Below are positions 43,093 through 54,854 of a DNA stretch of 64,000 nt, piece by piece. Source of the DNA: Enterobacteriaceae bacterium (GTDB taxonomy: Bacteria; Pseudomonadota; Gammaproteobacteria; Enterobacterales; Enterobacteriaceae); the NCBI GenBank assembly GCA_902363335.1, contig CABIZV010000002.1, forward strand, positions 124,001-188,000, written 5' to 3'. Position 1 is the first letter of the stretch; each line of letters begins with the position of its first letter. The notes beneath the pieces are model-generated. The model saw only the letters and a program-made list of their open reading frames with translations. It ran no database searches and was not told the origin of the DNA. The position numbers and the translations under genes are program-made.

Positions 43093-43953
43093 TTAGAAGT
43101 TGTAACCCACCACCAGGTAACCACCCCAGCCAGTAGATTTACTGGTGAAGTCGCCTTCGCCCCAGTTCAGGTTAGCCCCTTCTTTCCACTGGCCGCCGTT
43201 ATGGAAGTAACGTGCGACGACAGAGTAGTGCCAGTGATCGTAGTTCAGCGCAAGGATATGGCTGGAAGCGATAGAGTTGCTGGTACGGTTTGCGTCGTCG
43301 CCCAGATCAGAACCCCAGTCGAAGTTGGTGAAACCGATGTAGCTCAGTTTACCGCCCCACAGGTCGGAAATCGGCACAAAGTATTTCACTTTGAAACGGT
43401 AGCCGTCCCATTCGTTTTCATTAGATGCGCCGTAGTTCTGCCACTGGTACTTCGCGTACACGTTCATGGACAGGCTCATCGGCAGTCCGGTATCGATATC
43501 GGTACCCAAGCCCATATACCAGGTGCTCTGGCGACTGGCTTTGTTGTCACCCATATCGTAGATATAGTTGTTGGCGATATACCACTCTTTGAACGGACCA
43601 AAGCTCAGGTCAGCACCGGTCAGCTTGTCGATAGAGAAGCGCGGTTCGATTTCCATGAACATTGGGGAGCCGTCAGACCACACGCCTTTATCGTTACCAT
43701 TACCCCAGTCGAAGGTTTTTGGGATATCGATGTAGCCGTAGAAATCTAACCAATCTTTTTTAGCAAACGCTTCATACTCCAGATAAACGTCGTTGTTCAG
43801 TTTTGGAGAGAAGCGTGTGTGGTAGCTGCCAACCACGTTGACGCTCTGATGCCACCAGTCGGAAACGTACTGTGGCTGAGAGTCCTCAGCATTCGCAGTG
43901 AAAGAAGCGGTAAGCGCCAGCGCGGCACCGGCTGCAAGTAATGTTTTTTTCAT
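43093..43953 (-). CDS. tsx: nucleoside-specific channel Tsx
   Basis: 286 aa (E. coli Tsx 294). Outer-membrane 12-stranded barrel for nucleosides; receptor for some phages and colicin K. Signal peptide ending [10 protein letters not shown]; aromatic-rich barrel strands; terminal Phe (VVGYNF) for outer-membrane insertion. E. coli controls tsx by CRP/CytR and DeoR. Confidence 0.96.
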   Translation of the reverse strand: MKKTLLAAGAALALTASFTANAEDSQPQYVSDWWHQSVNVVGSYHTRFSPKLNNDVYLEYEAFAKKDWLDFYGYIDIPKTFDWGNGNDKGVWSDGSPMFMEIEPRFSIDKLTGADLSFGPFKEWYIANNYIYDMGDNKASRQSTWYMGLGTDIDTGLPMSLSMNVYAKYQWQNYGASNENEWDGYRFKVKYFVPISDLWGGKLSYIGFTNFDWGSDLGDDANRTSNSIASSHILALNYDHWHYSVVARYFHNGGQWKEGANLNWGEGDFTSKSTGWGGYLVVGYNF

Positions 43954-44248
43954 ATTTCTGCCACTAATAAAAAAATTCGAAAGAGAGTGATTTTTATCAC
44001 CGAAGTTTTTCTAAATGTTTCGTGTTTCTGCGTGCCTATTATATGAATCCTTGCTCACGAAAATCAGTCGCAGTTCACACATTTTTCAAGTGCGTAATCG
44101 ATTGCGTTCACGTTTGCGTAGATTGGACGCCGCGATTGTACTGATGGGGTGAATTATTGCAAATATTTACACACAGCAGATGTATGAAAAGTGAGGGGGC
44201 GAAGAGGGCAGCGCCGACGCGTTCTGGAAACCCGCGGCGCCTGAAATT
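43954..44248. promoter_or_regulatory. tsx upstream region
   Basis: 295 bases without a gene. On the minus strand a perfect -10 TATAAT lies at 44043-44038 with a poor -35. GTGA-N6-TCAC at 43988-44001 matches the CRP core, but it is downstream of that -10, so it may serve another promoter or be fortuitous. TTGCAAAT at about 44157-44164 resembles a CytR-type element. Confidence 0.4.
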
Positions 44249-44791
44249 CTATTGTGGGTTAGCCGGCTGGACGTCGTGAATACGCACAAAGCCTAGCTGC
44301 TCCGGCGTCACGCCATTGAGCTGAAGGGGAATATCCACATCGCTCGGGGCCAGTAAGGTTGCGGGTGCGGAGAAGAGTTGATTCTGCACGTTCACCTCCT
44401 GATACTGCTCGGTTGTGCCCTGAATTTGGCCCCATTCCACGGTACCGGTGAAGGCAGGCAGCGGATCGTTGGACTCGCCCTGAATACGTAAGGTGAGCGC
44501 AGTTCCCTGAGCATTAGGCGCGATGTTTTTAATCGACATGCGCAGCGTGCCAACCTGGCTGTTTAAACGCGCAGGCGTATTGGCCCCCGGCAGCAGGTAG
44601 GCACCCCGCGTCGATTTTGCATTTAACGCATTTTGCTGGGTGATTTTTACCGTTTCTTTATTTAGCTGAGTCATCTCTGCGCTTAAGGTGCTGATACTTT
44701 GGTGCATCTGCTTCACTTCTGCTTGCGGTGCGCAGGCGGTCAGGCTGACGAGGCTTCCCAGCAGGGCGATTCTTAGGTAACGTCTTGTCAT
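44249..44791 (-). CDS. yajI: lipoprotein YajI
   Basis: 180 aa. Lipoprotein signal MTRRYLRIALLGSLVSLTAC with lipobox L-T-A-C (Cys20), then a short coiled segment (QMHQSISTLSAEMTQLNKET) and a DUF3251-type domain. Named by its place between tsx and nrdR as in E. coli. Function unknown. The frame is open to 44851, but the lipobox geometry requires the 44791 start. Confidence 0.88.
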   Translation of the reverse strand: MTRRYLRIALLGSLVSLTACAPQAEVKQMHQSISTLSAEMTQLNKETVKITQQNALNAKSTRGAYLLPGANTPARLNSQVGTLRMSIKNIAPNAQGTALTLRIQGESNDPLPAFTGTVEWGQIQGTTEQYQEVNVQNQLFSAPATLLAPSDVDIPLQLNGVTPEQLGFVRIHDVQPANPQ

Positions 44792-44880
44792 TCGGTCTGT
44801 TTCCTTCTCTTGGGATAACGCAATGGTAGCGCGCATTCGCGCTTCTGACATCGATCCATTGTCTCAAAAGCGCTGTTCCT

Positions 44881-45391
<511 letters not shown>

Positions 45392-45394
45392 GCT

Positions 45395-46498
45395 ATGCTC
45401 GATGAAATTTATATGGCGCGCGCGTTAAAATTAGCCGCGCGCGGGCGATTCACCACGCATCCGAACCCGCGTGTCGGCTGCGTGATTGTGAATCAGGGCG
45501 AGATCGTCGGCGAAGGTTTCCACTATCGTGCCGGTGAACCGCATGCGGAAGTCCACGCGCTGCGTATGGCGGGCGATAAAGCGAAGGGCGCGACCGCCTA
45601 CGTGACGCTTGAACCGTGCAGCCATCACGGGCGCACGCCGCCATGCTGCGATGCCTTAATTGCCGCCGGTGTTTCACGCGTGGTGGCGGCGATGCAGGAT
45701 CCCAATCCACAGGTCGCAGGCCGCGGCCTGTACCGTTTGCAGCAGGCCGGTATTGAAGTCAGCCATGGGCTGATGATGAGCGAAGCTGAAGCGTTGAATA
45801 AAGGCTTTCTCAAACGGATGCGCACCGGTTTTCCGTATGTACAGCTTAAACTTGGCGCATCGCTTGATGGCCGAACGGCGATGGCCAGCGGGGAAAGTCA
45901 GTGGATCACCTCACCACAGGCTCGCCGCGACGTGCAGCGTCTGCGCGCCGAAAGCCATGCTATTTTAACCAGTAGCGCCACCGTACTGGCTGACAATCCT
46001 GCTTTAACCGTACGCTGGGATGAGCTTAACGCCGATACGCAGCAGCTTTACCCGCAGGAAAACCTGCGTCAGCCATTGCGTATTGTTATCGACAGCGGTA
46101 ATCGCGTGACGCCGAAGCATCGTATTGTACAGCAGCCGGGCGAAACCCTGTTTGCCCGCACCCAGGAAGATAGCCGTAGCTGGCCAGAAGGCGTACAAAC
46201 GCTAACAGTGCCTGAGCACAATGGTCATCTCGATCTGGTTCTCCTGATGATGCAGCTGGGAAAACAGCAAATTAACAGCATCTGGGTGGAGGCGGGGCCA
46301 ACGCTTGCGGGGGCGCTGATTCAGGCGGGTCTGGTTGATGAGCTAATCGTCTACATCGCACCTAAACTATTAGGCAGCGAGGCGCGCGGATTATGTGTGC
46401 TGCCGGGGCTTGAGAAACTGGCCGATGCCCCCCATTTTAAATTCAATGAGATACGTCAGGTCGGCCCCGATGTCTGCCTGCATTTAACAGCCAGGTGA
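45395..46498 (+). CDS. ribD: bifunctional riboflavin deaminase/reductase
   Basis: 367 aa. N-terminal deaminase with the zinc motif PHAEVHAL and PCSHHGRTPPCCDAL; C-terminal NADPH reductase from about residue 147 (LKLGASLDGRTAMASGESQW). Catalyses steps two and three of riboflavin synthesis. Three bases after nrdR. Confidence 0.98.
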   Translation: MLDEIYMARALKLAARGRFTTHPNPRVGCVIVNQGEIVGEGFHYRAGEPHAEVHALRMAGDKAKGATAYVTLEPCSHHGRTPPCCDALIAAGVSRVVAAMQDPNPQVAGRGLYRLQQAGIEVSHGLMMSEAEALNKGFLKRMRTGFPYVQLKLGASLDGRTAMASGESQWITSPQARRDVQRLRAESHAILTSSATVLADNPALTVRWDELNADTQQLYPQENLRQPLRIVIDSGNRVTPKHRIVQQPGETLFARTQEDSRSWPEGVQTLTVPEHNGHLDLVLLMMQLGKQQINSIWVEAGPTLAGALIQAGLVDELIVYIAPKLLGSEARGLCVLPGLEKLADAPHFKFNEIRQVGPDVCLHLTAR

Positions 46499-46583
46499 GG
46501 CTTTCTGAATTAGAAGCAGCAGCGCCCGGAATATTATGATAAAATCCGCCCCCCTGCGGGGCAAATGAACCCAAAGGAAGAGT

Positions 46584-47054
46584 ATGAACATTATTGAAGC
46601 TAACGTTGCTACCCCGGACGCTCGCGTCGCCATCACCATCGCGCGTTTCAACAACTTTATCAATGACAGCCTGCTGGAAGGTGCTATCGACGCCCTGAAA
46701 CGCATTGGTCAGGTTAAAGATGAAAACATCACCGTCGTTTGGGTTCCAGGTGCTTATGAACTGCCGCTGGCAGCAGACGCGCTGGCAAAAACCGGTAAAT
46801 ATGATGCGGTGATTGCGCTCGGAACGGTTATCCGTGGCGGTACGGCTCACTTCGAATATGTTGCTGGCGGGGCAAGCAATGGTCTGGCGCAAGTCGCTCA
46901 GGACAGCGGAATCCCGGTAGCCTTTGGTGTTCTGACCACCGAAAGTATTGAACAAGCTATCGAACGCGCTGGCACAAAAGCCGGTAACAAAGGTGCAGAA
47001 GCTGCACTGACCGCGATTGAAATGATTAATGTATTGAAAGCCATCAAGGCCTGA
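46584..47054 (+). CDS. ribH: 6,7-dimethyl-8-ribityllumazine synthase
   Basis: 156 aa, E. coli length (called ribE or ribH). Condenses the RibD-derived uracil with dihydroxybutanone phosphate to form lumazine; 60-subunit icosahedral shell in the family. Motifs [23 protein letters not shown] and the catalytic [22 protein letters not shown] ribosome site. Confidence 0.98.
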   Translation: MNIIEANVATPDARVAITIARFNNFINDSLLEGAIDALKRIGQVKDENITVVWVPGAYELPLAADALAKTGKYDAVIALGTVIRGGTAHFEYVAGGASNGLAQVAQDSGIPVAFGVLTTESIEQAIERAGTKAGNKGAEAALTAIEMINVLKAIKA

Positions 47055-47073
47055 TTTTTGTAAGGGGAAATCC

Positions 47074-47493
47074 GTGAAACCTGCTGCTCGTCGCCGCGCC
47101 CGTGAGTGTGCCGTCCAGGCGCTCTACTCTTGGCAGTTGTCCCAGAACGACATCTCTGATGTTGAATACCAGTTCCTGGCGGAACAAGACGTTAAAGATG
47201 TCGACGTCGCGTACTTCCGTGAACTGCTGTCCGGGGTAGCGACTAACAGCGCGTACCTCGACGGATTGATGAAGCCCTACCTGTCTCGCCTGCTTGAAGA
47301 GCTGGGCCAGGTGGAAAAAGCGGTACTGCGTATTGCGCTGTTCGAACTGTCAAAACGTGATGACGTGCCGTATAAAGTGGCTATCAACGAAGCTATCGAG
47401 TTGGCAAAAACCTTCGGCGCTGAAGACAGCCACAAGTTTGTCAACGGCGTGCTGGATAAAGCCGCTCCTGCAATTCGTCCCCGCAAAAAGTAA
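47074..47493 (+). CDS. nusB: transcription antitermination protein NusB
   Basis: 139 aa, GTG start, 19 bases after ribH with AAGGGG upstream. All-helical protein with basic N-terminus [21 protein letters not shown]; with NusE binds boxA RNA for rRNA antitermination. C-terminus [15 protein letters not shown]. Confidence 0.98.
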   Translation: MKPAARRRARECAVQALYSWQLSQNDISDVEYQFLAEQDVKDVDVAYFRELLSGVATNSAYLDGLMKPYLSRLLEELGQVEKAVLRIALFELSKRDDVPYKVAINEAIELAKTFGAEDSHKFVNGVLDKAAPAIRPRKK

Positions 47494-47498
47494 CCCGT

Positions 47499-47546
47499 AG
47501 GCCGGTGAGAGGGTGGTTTCTGCCACTTTCCCCGGCCTTGTTTTAT
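47499..47546 (+). terminator. hairpin between nusB and thiL
   Basis: AGGCCGG (47499-47505) pairs with CCGGCCT (47532-47538); an inner GTGG/CCAC helix fits within the loop; TTGTTTT follows. Probably a partial terminator or an attenuator inside the operon. Confidence 0.65.
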
Positions 47547-47567
47547 CCTTCTGCTGAGGCATAACGT

Positions 47568-48539
47568 ATGGCATGCGGCGAATTCTCCCTGATTGCCCGT
47601 TATTTTGATCGAGTACGAAACGCCCGTCTTGATGTCGAAACCGGAATTGGCGACGACTGCGCGTTACTCAACATCCCCGAAAAACAAACCCTTGCAATCA
47701 GCACCGACACGCTGGTCGCGGGTAACCATTTTCTTCCTGATATTGACCCTGCCGACCTCGCTTATAAAGCGCTCGCGGTTAACGTCAGCGATCTGGCTGC
47801 AATGGGGGCTGACCCGGCGTGGTTAACCCTGGCGCTGACGCTTCCTTCGGTCGATGAAGACTGGCTGGCGGCGTTTAGCGATAGCCTGTTTGAGCAGCTC
47901 AATTATTACGATATGCAGCTTATTGGCGGTGATACCACGAAAGGGCCGCTGTCGATGACGCTGAGTATCCACGGTTACGTACCGATGGGGCGGGCGCTAA
48001 AACGCTCCGGTGCCAAGCCTGGCGATTGGATCTATGTTACCGGTACGCCGGGTGATAGCGCTGCCGGGCTGGCCTTGCTCCTCAATCAGTTGACCATCGA
48101 TGAACCAGACGACGCCGCATATCTGCGCCAGCGTCATCTGCGGCCAACGCCGCGCGTTCTGCAAGGGCAAGCGCTGCGCGACCTGGCCAGTTCGGCTATC
48201 GATCTTTCCGATGGGCTGATTTCTGACCTTGGGCACATCCTGAAGGCCAGCGGCGTCGGTGCGCGTGTTGACCTTGATACCTTGCCCTATTCTGAAGCCA
48301 TGCAGCGTCATGTTGCGCCAGAATTAGCCTGCCGTTGGGCGCTGTCCGGTGGTGAAGATTATGAACTCTGCTTCACCGTGCCTGAGCTAAACCGCGGAGC
48401 GCTTGAAGTGGCGCTGGGTAAACTGGGGACACCGTTTACCTGCATTGGGCAAATTAGCGCCGATGTGGAAGGGCTCAATTTTACACAAGATGGAAACGCG
48501 GTGACGCTGGACTGGAAGGGGTACGATCACTTTGGCTAA
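47568..48539 (+). CDS. thiL: thiamine-monophosphate kinase
   Basis: 323 aa (E. coli 325). Phosphorylates thiamine monophosphate to the active diphosphate. PurM-like fold with [42 protein letters not shown] and [10 protein letters not shown]. Its end overlaps the pgpA start by eight bases. Confidence 0.97.
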   Translation: MACGEFSLIARYFDRVRNARLDVETGIGDDCALLNIPEKQTLAISTDTLVAGNHFLPDIDPADLAYKALAVNVSDLAAMGADPAWLTLALTLPSVDEDWLAAFSDSLFEQLNYYDMQLIGGDTTKGPLSMTLSIHGYVPMGRALKRSGAKPGDWIYVTGTPGDSAAGLALLLNQLTIDEPDDAAYLRQRHLRPTPRVLQGQALRDLASSAIDLSDGLISDLGHILKASGVGARVDLDTLPYSEAMQRHVAPELACRWALSGGEDYELCFTVPELNRGALEVALGKLGTPFTCIGQISADVEGLNFTQDGNAVTLDWKGYDHFG

Positions 48540-49023
48540 GCATGACGCCGCAAAAAGTCGCCTGAATTTACGCAATCCCTGGCACCTGCTGGCGACCGGA
48601 TTTGGCAGCGGGTTAAGCCCAATTATGCCAGGCACGATGGGCTCGTTAGCCTCTATCCCGTTCTGGTATTTGCTGACCTTTTTACCGCTGCAAGTCTATT
48701 CGCTGGTGGTGATGTTCGGTATTTGCATTGGCGTGTATATCTGCCGCCGCACGGCGCGTGATATGGGCACCCACGACCACGGAAGCATTGTGTGGGATGA
48801 ATTTATCGGCATGTGGATAACCTTGATGGCGATCCCGGTCATTAGCTGGCAGTGGGTGCTGGCGGGCTTTGTTGTATTCCGCATTTTTGATATGTGGAAA
48901 CCCTGGCCAATCCGCTGGTTCGACCGCAACATCCACGGCGGCATGGGGATTATGGTGGATGATATCGTCGCCGGGGTGATTTCCGCGGCGATTCTGTATG
49001 TAGCAGGGCACCACATTCTGTGA
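48532..49023 (+). CDS. pgpA: phosphatidylglycerophosphatase A
   Basis: 163 aa, with a TTG start at 48532 overlapping the thiL stop (E. coli PgpA is 172 aa with an ATG). The next in-frame Met is about 30 residues downstream inside the conserved region, so the TTG is required. Inner-membrane enzyme removing phosphate from phosphatidylglycerophosphate. Motifs [46 protein letters not shown] and GGMGIMVDD; about three membrane helices. Confidence 0.94.
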   Translation: MAKHDAAKSRLNLRNPWHLLATGFGSGLSPIMPGTMGSLASIPFWYLLTFLPLQVYSLVVMFGICIGVYICRRTARDMGTHDHGSIVWDEFIGMWITLMAIPVISWQWVLAGFVVFRIFDMWKPWPIRWFDRNIHGGMGIMVDDIVAGVISAAILYVAGHHIL

Positions 49024-49038
49024 TGATTCCGTAGAATC

Positions 49039-49118
49039 GTAGGCCGGATAAGGCGAAGCCGCCATCCGGCAGGAACGGTGCACATTGCCGGATGGCGGCT
49101 TCGCCTTATCCGGCCTAC
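49039..49118. repeat. paired REP elements (BIME-like)
   Basis: Two 33-base arms (49039-49071 and 49086-49118) are perfect reverse complements, core GCCGGATAAGGCGAAGCCGC, separated by 14 bases. This is the classical enterobacterial REP sequence in inverted pair, located between the convergent pgpA and yajO. Roles in mRNA stability, gyrase or IHF binding are known for the family. Confidence 0.93.
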
Positions 49119-49122
49119 ATGC

Positions 49123-50097
49123 TTATTTGAACCCCACCACCGGGTGCGCCTGATATGGCGCTTCCATCGCCGCAATTTGCTCCGGCGTCAGCGTTATATC
49201 CACCGCATTTAGCAGCTCATCTAGCTGATCCTCACGTGATGCCCCAATAATCGGCGCTGCCACCCCCGGTTTACTCAAAAGCCACGCCAGCGCCGTTTGC
49301 GCGCGGCTGGCCTCAATCTCCTGGGCTACCCGTTCCAGCTCCCCGGCAATTTGCTCATCGTTTTCTTCCGTTGAGCTGTAAAGCGTTTGACCGAACTCAT
49401 CGGAGACTAGTCTTGCCGTGGTTTCTCCCCACGGGCGTGTCAGACGCCCACGGGCTAACGGGCTCCACGGAATAACCGCCACGCCTTCCTGATTACATAG
49501 CGGAAGCATGTCGCGTTCTTCTTCGCGGTAGATGAGATTGTAGTGATCCTGCATGGTGACAAACGGTGCCCAGCCATTGCTTTTCTGTAGCGCCAGCGCC
49601 TGGGCGAACTGGCGGGCGTGCATTGACGACGCGCCGATGTATCGCGCTTTCCCCGCTTTCACCACGTCGTTCAATGCTTCGAGCGTCTCTTCGATCGGCG
49701 TGCGATAGTCCCAACGGTGAATTTGCAGGAGATCGACGTAGTCCATGCCAAGACGAGTCAGGCTATCGTCAATGGAACGCAGGATCTGCGCACGGGAGAG
49801 CCCTTCTTCGAGCGAGCCCACCTGATGGTAAACCTTGGTTGCAACCACAACGTCATCACGACGCGCGAAGTCGCGTAGCGCGCGGCCGACAATCTCTTCG
49901 CTGCTGCCGTCAGAATAGCTATTTGCCGTATCAAAAAAATTGATGCCGCCTTCGAGAGCGCGTTGAATGATGGGGCGACTGCTGTCTTCCGGCAGCGTCC
50001 AGGCATGCTTACCTCGGTCCGGCTCGCCAAAAGTCATACAGCCCAGGCAAAGACGGGAAACCCGGAGGTCGGTTTGTCCTAAGAGATGGTATTGCAT
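49123..50097 (-). CDS. yajO: aldo/keto reductase family protein YajO
   Basis: 324 aa, E. coli length. TIM-barrel oxidoreductase with Asp-Tyr-Lys-His pocket (FFDTANSYSDG, VVVATKVYH, LQIHRWDY) and C-terminal cofactor site. In E. coli associated with making DXP from ribulose 5-phosphate, independent of Dxs; its place next to dxs and ispA fits. Confidence 0.95.
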   Translation of the reverse strand: MQYHLLGQTDLRVSRLCLGCMTFGEPDRGKHAWTLPEDSSRPIIQRALEGGINFFDTANSYSDGSSEEIVGRALRDFARRDDVVVATKVYHQVGSLEEGLSRAQILRSIDDSLTRLGMDYVDLLQIHRWDYRTPIEETLEALNDVVKAGKARYIGASSMHARQFAQALALQKSNGWAPFVTMQDHYNLIYREEERDMLPLCNQEGVAVIPWSPLARGRLTRPWGETTARLVSDEFGQTLYSSTEENDEQIAGELERVAQEIEASRAQTALAWLLSKPGVAAPIIGASREDQLDELLNAVDITLTPEQIAAMEAPYQAHPVVGFK

Positions 50098-50160
50098 GAT
50101 GTCGCTCCTGCTAACGGGTAAAAGGTTTACCTTTAAGCATAGCAGGAGCGAAAGGAGGAA

Positions 50161-52023
50161 TTATGCCAACCAGGCCGCGATCTTCGCTTCAATCCCTGCG
50201 GCATCCAGACCAAGGTCAGCGCGTGCCTCTTCCTGCGTTCCTTGTGGAACGAAGAAATCAGGCAGGCCAAGATTGAGCACCGGTACCGGTTTGCGATGTG
50301 CCATCAGCACTTCATTGACGCCGCTTCCGGCACCGCCGATCACGGCATTTTCTTCCAGCGTCACCAGTGACTCGTGACGTGCGGCCATCTCAAGGATCAG
50401 GCGCTCATCCAGTGGCTTCACAAAGCGCATATCAACCAGCGTCGCGTTAAGTTTTTCAGCGACGATTGCAGCTTCCGCCAGCAGCGTACCGAAGTTTAGG
50501 ATCGCCAGTTTTTCGCCTTCACGTTTCACCACGCCTTTGCCCAGAGGCAGCGATGCCAGTGGTTCAAGCGCTGCGCCAGTACCGGTGCCACGCGGATAAC
50601 GCACCGCGCTTGGGCCATCGCCGTAATGATAGCCGGTGTGCAACATCTGCCGGCACTCATTTTCATCGCTTGGCGTCATGATGACCATCTCCGGGATGCA
50701 GCGCAGGAAGGAGATATCAAACGCCCCCTGGTGGGTTTGCCCGTCAGCGCCAACAATACCCGCACGGTCAATGGCAAACAGCACCGGTAATTTCTGAATG
50801 GCGACGTCGTGGATCACCTGATCGTAGGCGCGTTGCAGGAAGGTCGAGTAGATGGCCACAATCGGTTTATAACCGCCAATTGCCAGACCCGCCGCGAACG
50901 TCACCGCATGTTGTTCGGCAATCGCGACATCGAAATACTGGTCAGGATATTTTTTTGAAAACTCGACCATGCCGGAGCCTTCACGCATTGCTGGCGTTAC
51001 CGCCATCAGCTTAGCGTCCTTCGCCGCCGTTTCGCACAGCCAGTCGCCGAAGATTTTGGAATATGACGGCAAACCGCCGCTGCTTTTTGGCAGCTTACCG
51101 CTGGTGTGATCGAATTTTGGCACCGCGTGGAAGGTGATCGGGTCTTTTTCAGCCGGTTCATAGCCACGGCCTTTTTTAGTCATAATATGCAGGAACTGCG
51201 GGCCTTTCAGGTCGCGCATGTTCTTGAGCGTATTCACCAATCCCAATACGTCGTGACCGTCTACCGGCCCGATATAGTTGAAGCCCAGCTCTTCAAACAG
51301 CGTCCCCGGGACGACCATGCCTTTGATATGTTCTTCGGTACGCTTAAGTAACTCTTTAATCGGCGGAACGCCAGAAAAGACTTTTTTGCCGCCTTCGCGT
51401 AGCGAAGAGTACAGCTTGCCGGAGAGCAGCTGCGCCAGATGGTTATTCAGCGCGCCGACGTTTTCAGAGATAGACATTTCGTTGTCGTTTAGCACGACCA
51501 GCATGTCAGGCTTAATGTCGCCCGCATGGTTCATCGCTTCAAACGCCATGCCGGCGGTAATCGCGCCATCGCCAATCACGCAGACGGTACGGCGCTGTTT
51601 ATTCTCTTTTTCAGCTGCCACGGCAATACCAATTCCTGCGGAAATGGAAGTGGAGGAGTGACCAACGCTCAGCACGTCATACTCACTCTCACCGCGCCAC
51701 GGGAAGGGGTGCAGGCCGCCTTTTTGCCGGATGGTGTCAATTTTGTCGCGACGCCCGGTCAAAATTTTGTGCGGATAAGCCTGATGGCCGACGTCCCAGA
51801 TAAGCTGGTCGAACGGCGTATTGTAGACATAATGCAGCGCCACGGTGAGTTCCACCGTGCCAAGCCCGGAGGCAAAGTGTCCGCTTGAACGGCTCACGCT
51901 GTCGAGCAGGTAACGGCGTAGCTCGTCACACAGTTTCGGCAGGCTCTCTTTTGGCAACAGGCGCAATTCCTGGGTGGAATCGACCAGCGCCAGGGTCGGG
52001 TATTTGGCAATATCAAAACTCAT
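50161..52023 (-). CDS. dxs: 1-deoxy-D-xylulose-5-phosphate synthase
   Basis: 620 aa, E. coli length. Thiamine diphosphate enzyme condensing pyruvate and glyceraldehyde 3-phosphate, first step of the MEP isoprenoid pathway. ThDP motif [18 protein letters not shown]...NDNEMSI; active-site VGHSSTSIS; transketolase-like [14 protein letters not shown]. 18 bases after ispA in the xseB-ispA-dxs operon. Confidence 0.98.
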   Translation of the reverse strand: MSFDIAKYPTLALVDSTQELRLLPKESLPKLCDELRRYLLDSVSRSSGHFASGLGTVELTVALHYVYNTPFDQLIWDVGHQAYPHKILTGRRDKIDTIRQKGGLHPFPWRGESEYDVLSVGHSSTSISAGIGIAVAAEKENKQRRTVCVIGDGAITAGMAFEAMNHAGDIKPDMLVVLNDNEMSISENVGALNNHLAQLLSGKLYSSLREGGKKVFSGVPPIKELLKRTEEHIKGMVVPGTLFEELGFNYIGPVDGHDVLGLVNTLKNMRDLKGPQFLHIMTKKGRGYEPAEKDPITFHAVPKFDHTSGKLPKSSGGLPSYSKIFGDWLCETAAKDAKLMAVTPAMREGSGMVEFSKKYPDQYFDVAIAEQHAVTFAAGLAIGGYKPIVAIYSTFLQRAYDQVIHDVAIQKLPVLFAIDRAGIVGADGQTHQGAFDISFLRCIPEMVIMTPSDENECRQMLHTGYHYGDGPSAVRYPRGTGTGAALEPLASLPLGKGVVKREGEKLAILNFGTLLAEAAIVAEKLNATLVDMRFVKPLDERLILEMAARHESLVTLEENAVIGGAGSGVNEVLMAHRKPVPVLNLGLPDFFVPQGTQEEARADLGLDAAGIEAKIAAWLA

Positions 52024-52041
52024 CGGAGACTCATTTATTGT

Positions 52042-52941
52042 TTATTTATCGCGCAGGATGATGTAATCCGCTAGCGCTTCCAGTGCTGTGGTATCCAGTG
52101 ACTGTGCCGCCAGTACGGTTAATGACTGACGTGCCTCAGCGATGAGGTCACTGGCTTTTTTCTGAGCTTGCTCAAGGCCCAGCAGTGCGGGATAGGTGCT
52201 TTTACCAAGTTGCTGGTCGGCGCCCTGACGTTTTCCGAGGGTCGCAGTATCCCCCACCACATCCAGAATGTCATCCTGAACCTGGAACGCCAGCCCGATG
52301 CATTCCGCGTACTTATCCAGCAGCGGCAGCGCCTTGCGGCCTTGCTCACCCGCGCTCAATGCGCCAAGGCGCACGGCGGCACGAATCAGCGCACCGGTTT
52401 TGTGGCGATGGATGCGCTCCAGCATCTCCAGATTGACCTGCTGGCCTTCGGCTTCCAGATCCAGCGCCTGACCGCCGCACATTCCCGCAACGCCGCTGGC
52501 GGAGGCCAGCTCTGATAACATCGCCAGGCGATCGCGATCGCTGACTTCGGTCATCGGTGCATCACTGAGTATAGAGAACGCCAGCGTTTGTAGCGCGTCA
52601 CCGGCCAGAATTGCGCTCGCCTCGCCAAATTTAATATGACAGGTTGGCTGACCGCGGCGCAGATCGTCGTTGTCCATAGCCGGCAGGTCGTCGTGCATCA
52701 GCGAATAGGCATGAATGCATTCAACCGCCGCTGCTGGCGCATCCAGCGTGGTCATGCTGACGCCAAACATTTTACCGGTGGCATAAACCAGGAAGGGGCG
52801 CAGGCGTTTACCGCCCAATAATGCGCCATACTGCATGGCGTCAACCAGAGGAGTGTTCTGAAACGGTAGCGGAGCGATAAATCGGCGCAGCGCGTCGTTT
52901 GCCCTATCGACGCAGGCATTGAGCTGTTGCGAAAAATCCAT
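52042..52941 (-). CDS. ispA: farnesyl diphosphate synthase
   Basis: 299 aa. Builds C15 farnesyl diphosphate from IPP and DMAPP. First Asp-rich motif HDDLPAMDNDD with the RRGQPT that follows; second DDILD. All-helical prenyltransferase. One base separates it from xseB. Confidence 0.98.
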   Translation of the reverse strand: MDFSQQLNACVDRANDALRRFIAPLPFQNTPLVDAMQYGALLGGKRLRPFLVYATGKMFGVSMTTLDAPAAAVECIHAYSLMHDDLPAMDNDDLRRGQPTCHIKFGEASAILAGDALQTLAFSILSDAPMTEVSDRDRLAMLSELASASGVAGMCGGQALDLEAEGQQVNLEMLERIHRHKTGALIRAAVRLGALSAGEQGRKALPLLDKYAECIGLAFQVQDDILDVVGDTATLGKRQGADQQLGKSTYPALLGLEQAQKKASDLIAEARQSLTVLAAQSLDTTALEALADYIILRDK

Positions 52942-52942
52942 T

Positions 52943-53185
52943 TTATTCGGCGTCCGGCGTGAATGGCGTTAAAGGTGCATCTTCGTTATCGGCAAGCAGG
53001 ATCTGCACGCGTTGCTCGGCTTGCTGCAGTTTCGTCTGCCCAAGACGTGCTAACTGCACGCCGCGTTCAAATTCGTTTAGCGCATCTTCCAGTGGAAGGG
53101 TGCCGCTTTCCAGACGGTTAACAATCTGCTCAAGCTCGGTTAAAGCAGTTTCGAAACTGGCCGGGGCGTCATTTTTCTTTGGCAT
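52943..53185 (-). CDS. xseB: exodeoxyribonuclease VII small subunit
   Basis: 80 aa. Partner of XseA. Family core [21 protein letters not shown] and [19 protein letters not shown]; acidic C-terminus. First gene of the operon with ispA and dxs, divergent from thiI. Confidence 0.97.
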   Translation of the reverse strand: MPKKNDAPASFETALTELEQIVNRLESGTLPLEDALNEFERGVQLARLGQTKLQQAEQRVQILLADNEDAPLTPFTPDAE

Positions 53186-53384
53186 AGTGAATGTTTGGCT
53201 CTTGTTATATCGCGACGGTGTCTATGGTAACGGAGTCTGGGCGTGAAGCAAATAACACGCAATGGTAAGCAGGATGATGGTATACTCCGCGACCTGGACG
53301 CAGGTACTCCTGATATTATGGGTACACTGCGATACATCTTTTTGCTCAAAGCCCCTCAGGGCTTGCCAACGAACCATTGCCGCC

Positions 53385-54833
53385 ATGAAGTTTATCATTA
53401 AATTGTTCCCGGAAATCACCATCAAAAGCCAAACTGTGCGTTTGCGCTTTATTAAAATTTTAACCGGGAATATTCGTAACGTTCTCAAAAATCTCGATGA
53501 AACCCTCGCTATCGTGCGCCACTGGGATCACATCGAAGTTCGCTCGAAAGATGAGGACAAACGTCAGACTCTTCTCGACGCGATGACGCGTATTCCGGGG
53601 ATTCACCATATCCTGGAAGTGGAAGACGTCCCGTTTACCTCACTGCACAACATTTTTGAGCTGACGCTGCCGCTTTGGCGCGAGAAGCTTGAAGGCAAAA
53701 CTTTCTGCGTGCGCGTGAAGCGTCGTGGTAAGCATGAGTTCACGTCTATCGAGGTGGAACGTTACGTCGGCGGCGGTTTGAATCAGCACATCGAATCGGC
53801 GCGCGTGAAGCTTTCGCACCCGGATGTCACGGTTAACCTCGAAATTGAAAATGACCGTCTGTTGCTGGTGAAAGGGCGTTATGAAGGTATCGGCGGCTTC
53901 CCGATTGGAACCCAGGAAGATGTGCTGTCTTTGATTTCTGGTGGTTTCGACTCCGGCGTTTCCAGCTATATGCTGATGCGTCGCGGTTGTCGCGTCCATT
54001 ACTGCTTCTTTAACCTCGGCGGTGCCGCGCATGAAATCGGCGTACGCCAGGTTGCGCACTACCTGTGGAACCGTTTCGGCAGTTCGCACCGCGTGCGCTT
54101 TGTCGCCATCAACTTTGAACCGGTCGTCGGCGAAATCCTCGAGAAAGTCGAAGATGGCCAGATGGGCGTTGTGCTTAAGCGCATGATGGTGCGTGCCGCA
54201 TCACAAGTTGCAGAACGCTACGGCGTGCAGGCGCTGGTGACCGGTGAAGCGCTGGGCCAGGTATCGAGTCAGACGCTGACAAACCTGCGTTTAATCGACA
54301 ATGTGTCCGATACCCTGATTCTTCGTCCGCTGATTTCGCACGATAAAGAGCACATCATTAATCTGGCGCGTGAAATTGGTACCGAAGATTTTGCTCGTAC
54401 CATGCCAGAATACTGCGGTGTTATCTCGAAAAGCCCAACCATCAAGGCGGTGAAGGCGAAAATCGAAGCCGAAGAAGCAAACTTCGATTTCACCATCCTT
54501 GATAAAGTGGTTGCCGAAGCGAATAACGTCGATATCCGCGACATCGCTCAGCAGACCGAGCAGGAAGTGGTGGAAGTTGAAACCGTTAGCGGTTTCACTG
54601 AAAACGATGTGATCCTGGACATCCGTTCTATTGACGAGCAGGATGCTAAGCCGCTGAAAGTGGAAGGTGTCGGCGTGGCATCGCTACCGTTCTATAAGCT
54701 CAGTACGCAGTTTGGTAATCTCGATCAGAGTAAAACCTATTTACTGTGGTGCGAACGTGGCGTGATGAGCCGCTTGCAGGCGCTGTATCTGCGCGAGCAG
54801 GGCTTTGCTAACGTGAAAGTGTATCGCCCGTAG
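53385..54833 (+). CDS. thiI: tRNA 4-thiouridine synthase / thiazole sulfurtransferase
   Basis: 482 aa, E. coli length; the frame is open to 53262 but [15 protein letters not shown] is the family start. N-terminal ferredoxin-like and THUMP domains, PP-loop [13 protein letters not shown] (about 180-192), and a C-terminal rhodanese domain with catalytic Cys in [13 protein letters not shown] (about 456). Supplies sulfur to s4U8 of tRNA and to thiamine thiazole. A small AAGCCC/GGGCTT hairpin (53349-53364) lies in its leader. Confidence 0.97.
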   Translation: MKFIIKLFPEITIKSQTVRLRFIKILTGNIRNVLKNLDETLAIVRHWDHIEVRSKDEDKRQTLLDAMTRIPGIHHILEVEDVPFTSLHNIFELTLPLWREKLEGKTFCVRVKRRGKHEFTSIEVERYVGGGLNQHIESARVKLSHPDVTVNLEIENDRLLLVKGRYEGIGGFPIGTQEDVLSLISGGFDSGVSSYMLMRRGCRVHYCFFNLGGAAHEIGVRQVAHYLWNRFGSSHRVRFVAINFEPVVGEILEKVEDGQMGVVLKRMMVRAASQVAERYGVQALVTGEALGQVSSQTLTNLRLIDNVSDTLILRPLISHDKEHIINLAREIGTEDFARTMPEYCGVISKSPTIKAVKAKIEAEEANFDFTILDKVVAEANNVDIRDIAQQTEQEVVEVETVSGFTENDVILDIRSIDEQDAKPLKVEGVGVASLPFYKLSTQFGNLDQSKTYLLWCERGVMSRLQALYLREQGFANVKVYRP

Positions 54834-54854
54834 AGCGCGCGAAGTCTCTTCCTG

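Noticed and set aside
43030..43749. 239-aa frame antisense to tsx
   Set aside because: Fully opposite a well-recognised outer-membrane protein; no independent evidence.
43988..44001. CRP site activating tsx
   Set aside because: The palindrome GTGA-N6-TCAC is good, but it lies downstream of the only clear -10, so activation from it is not supported; kept only as part of the gap description.
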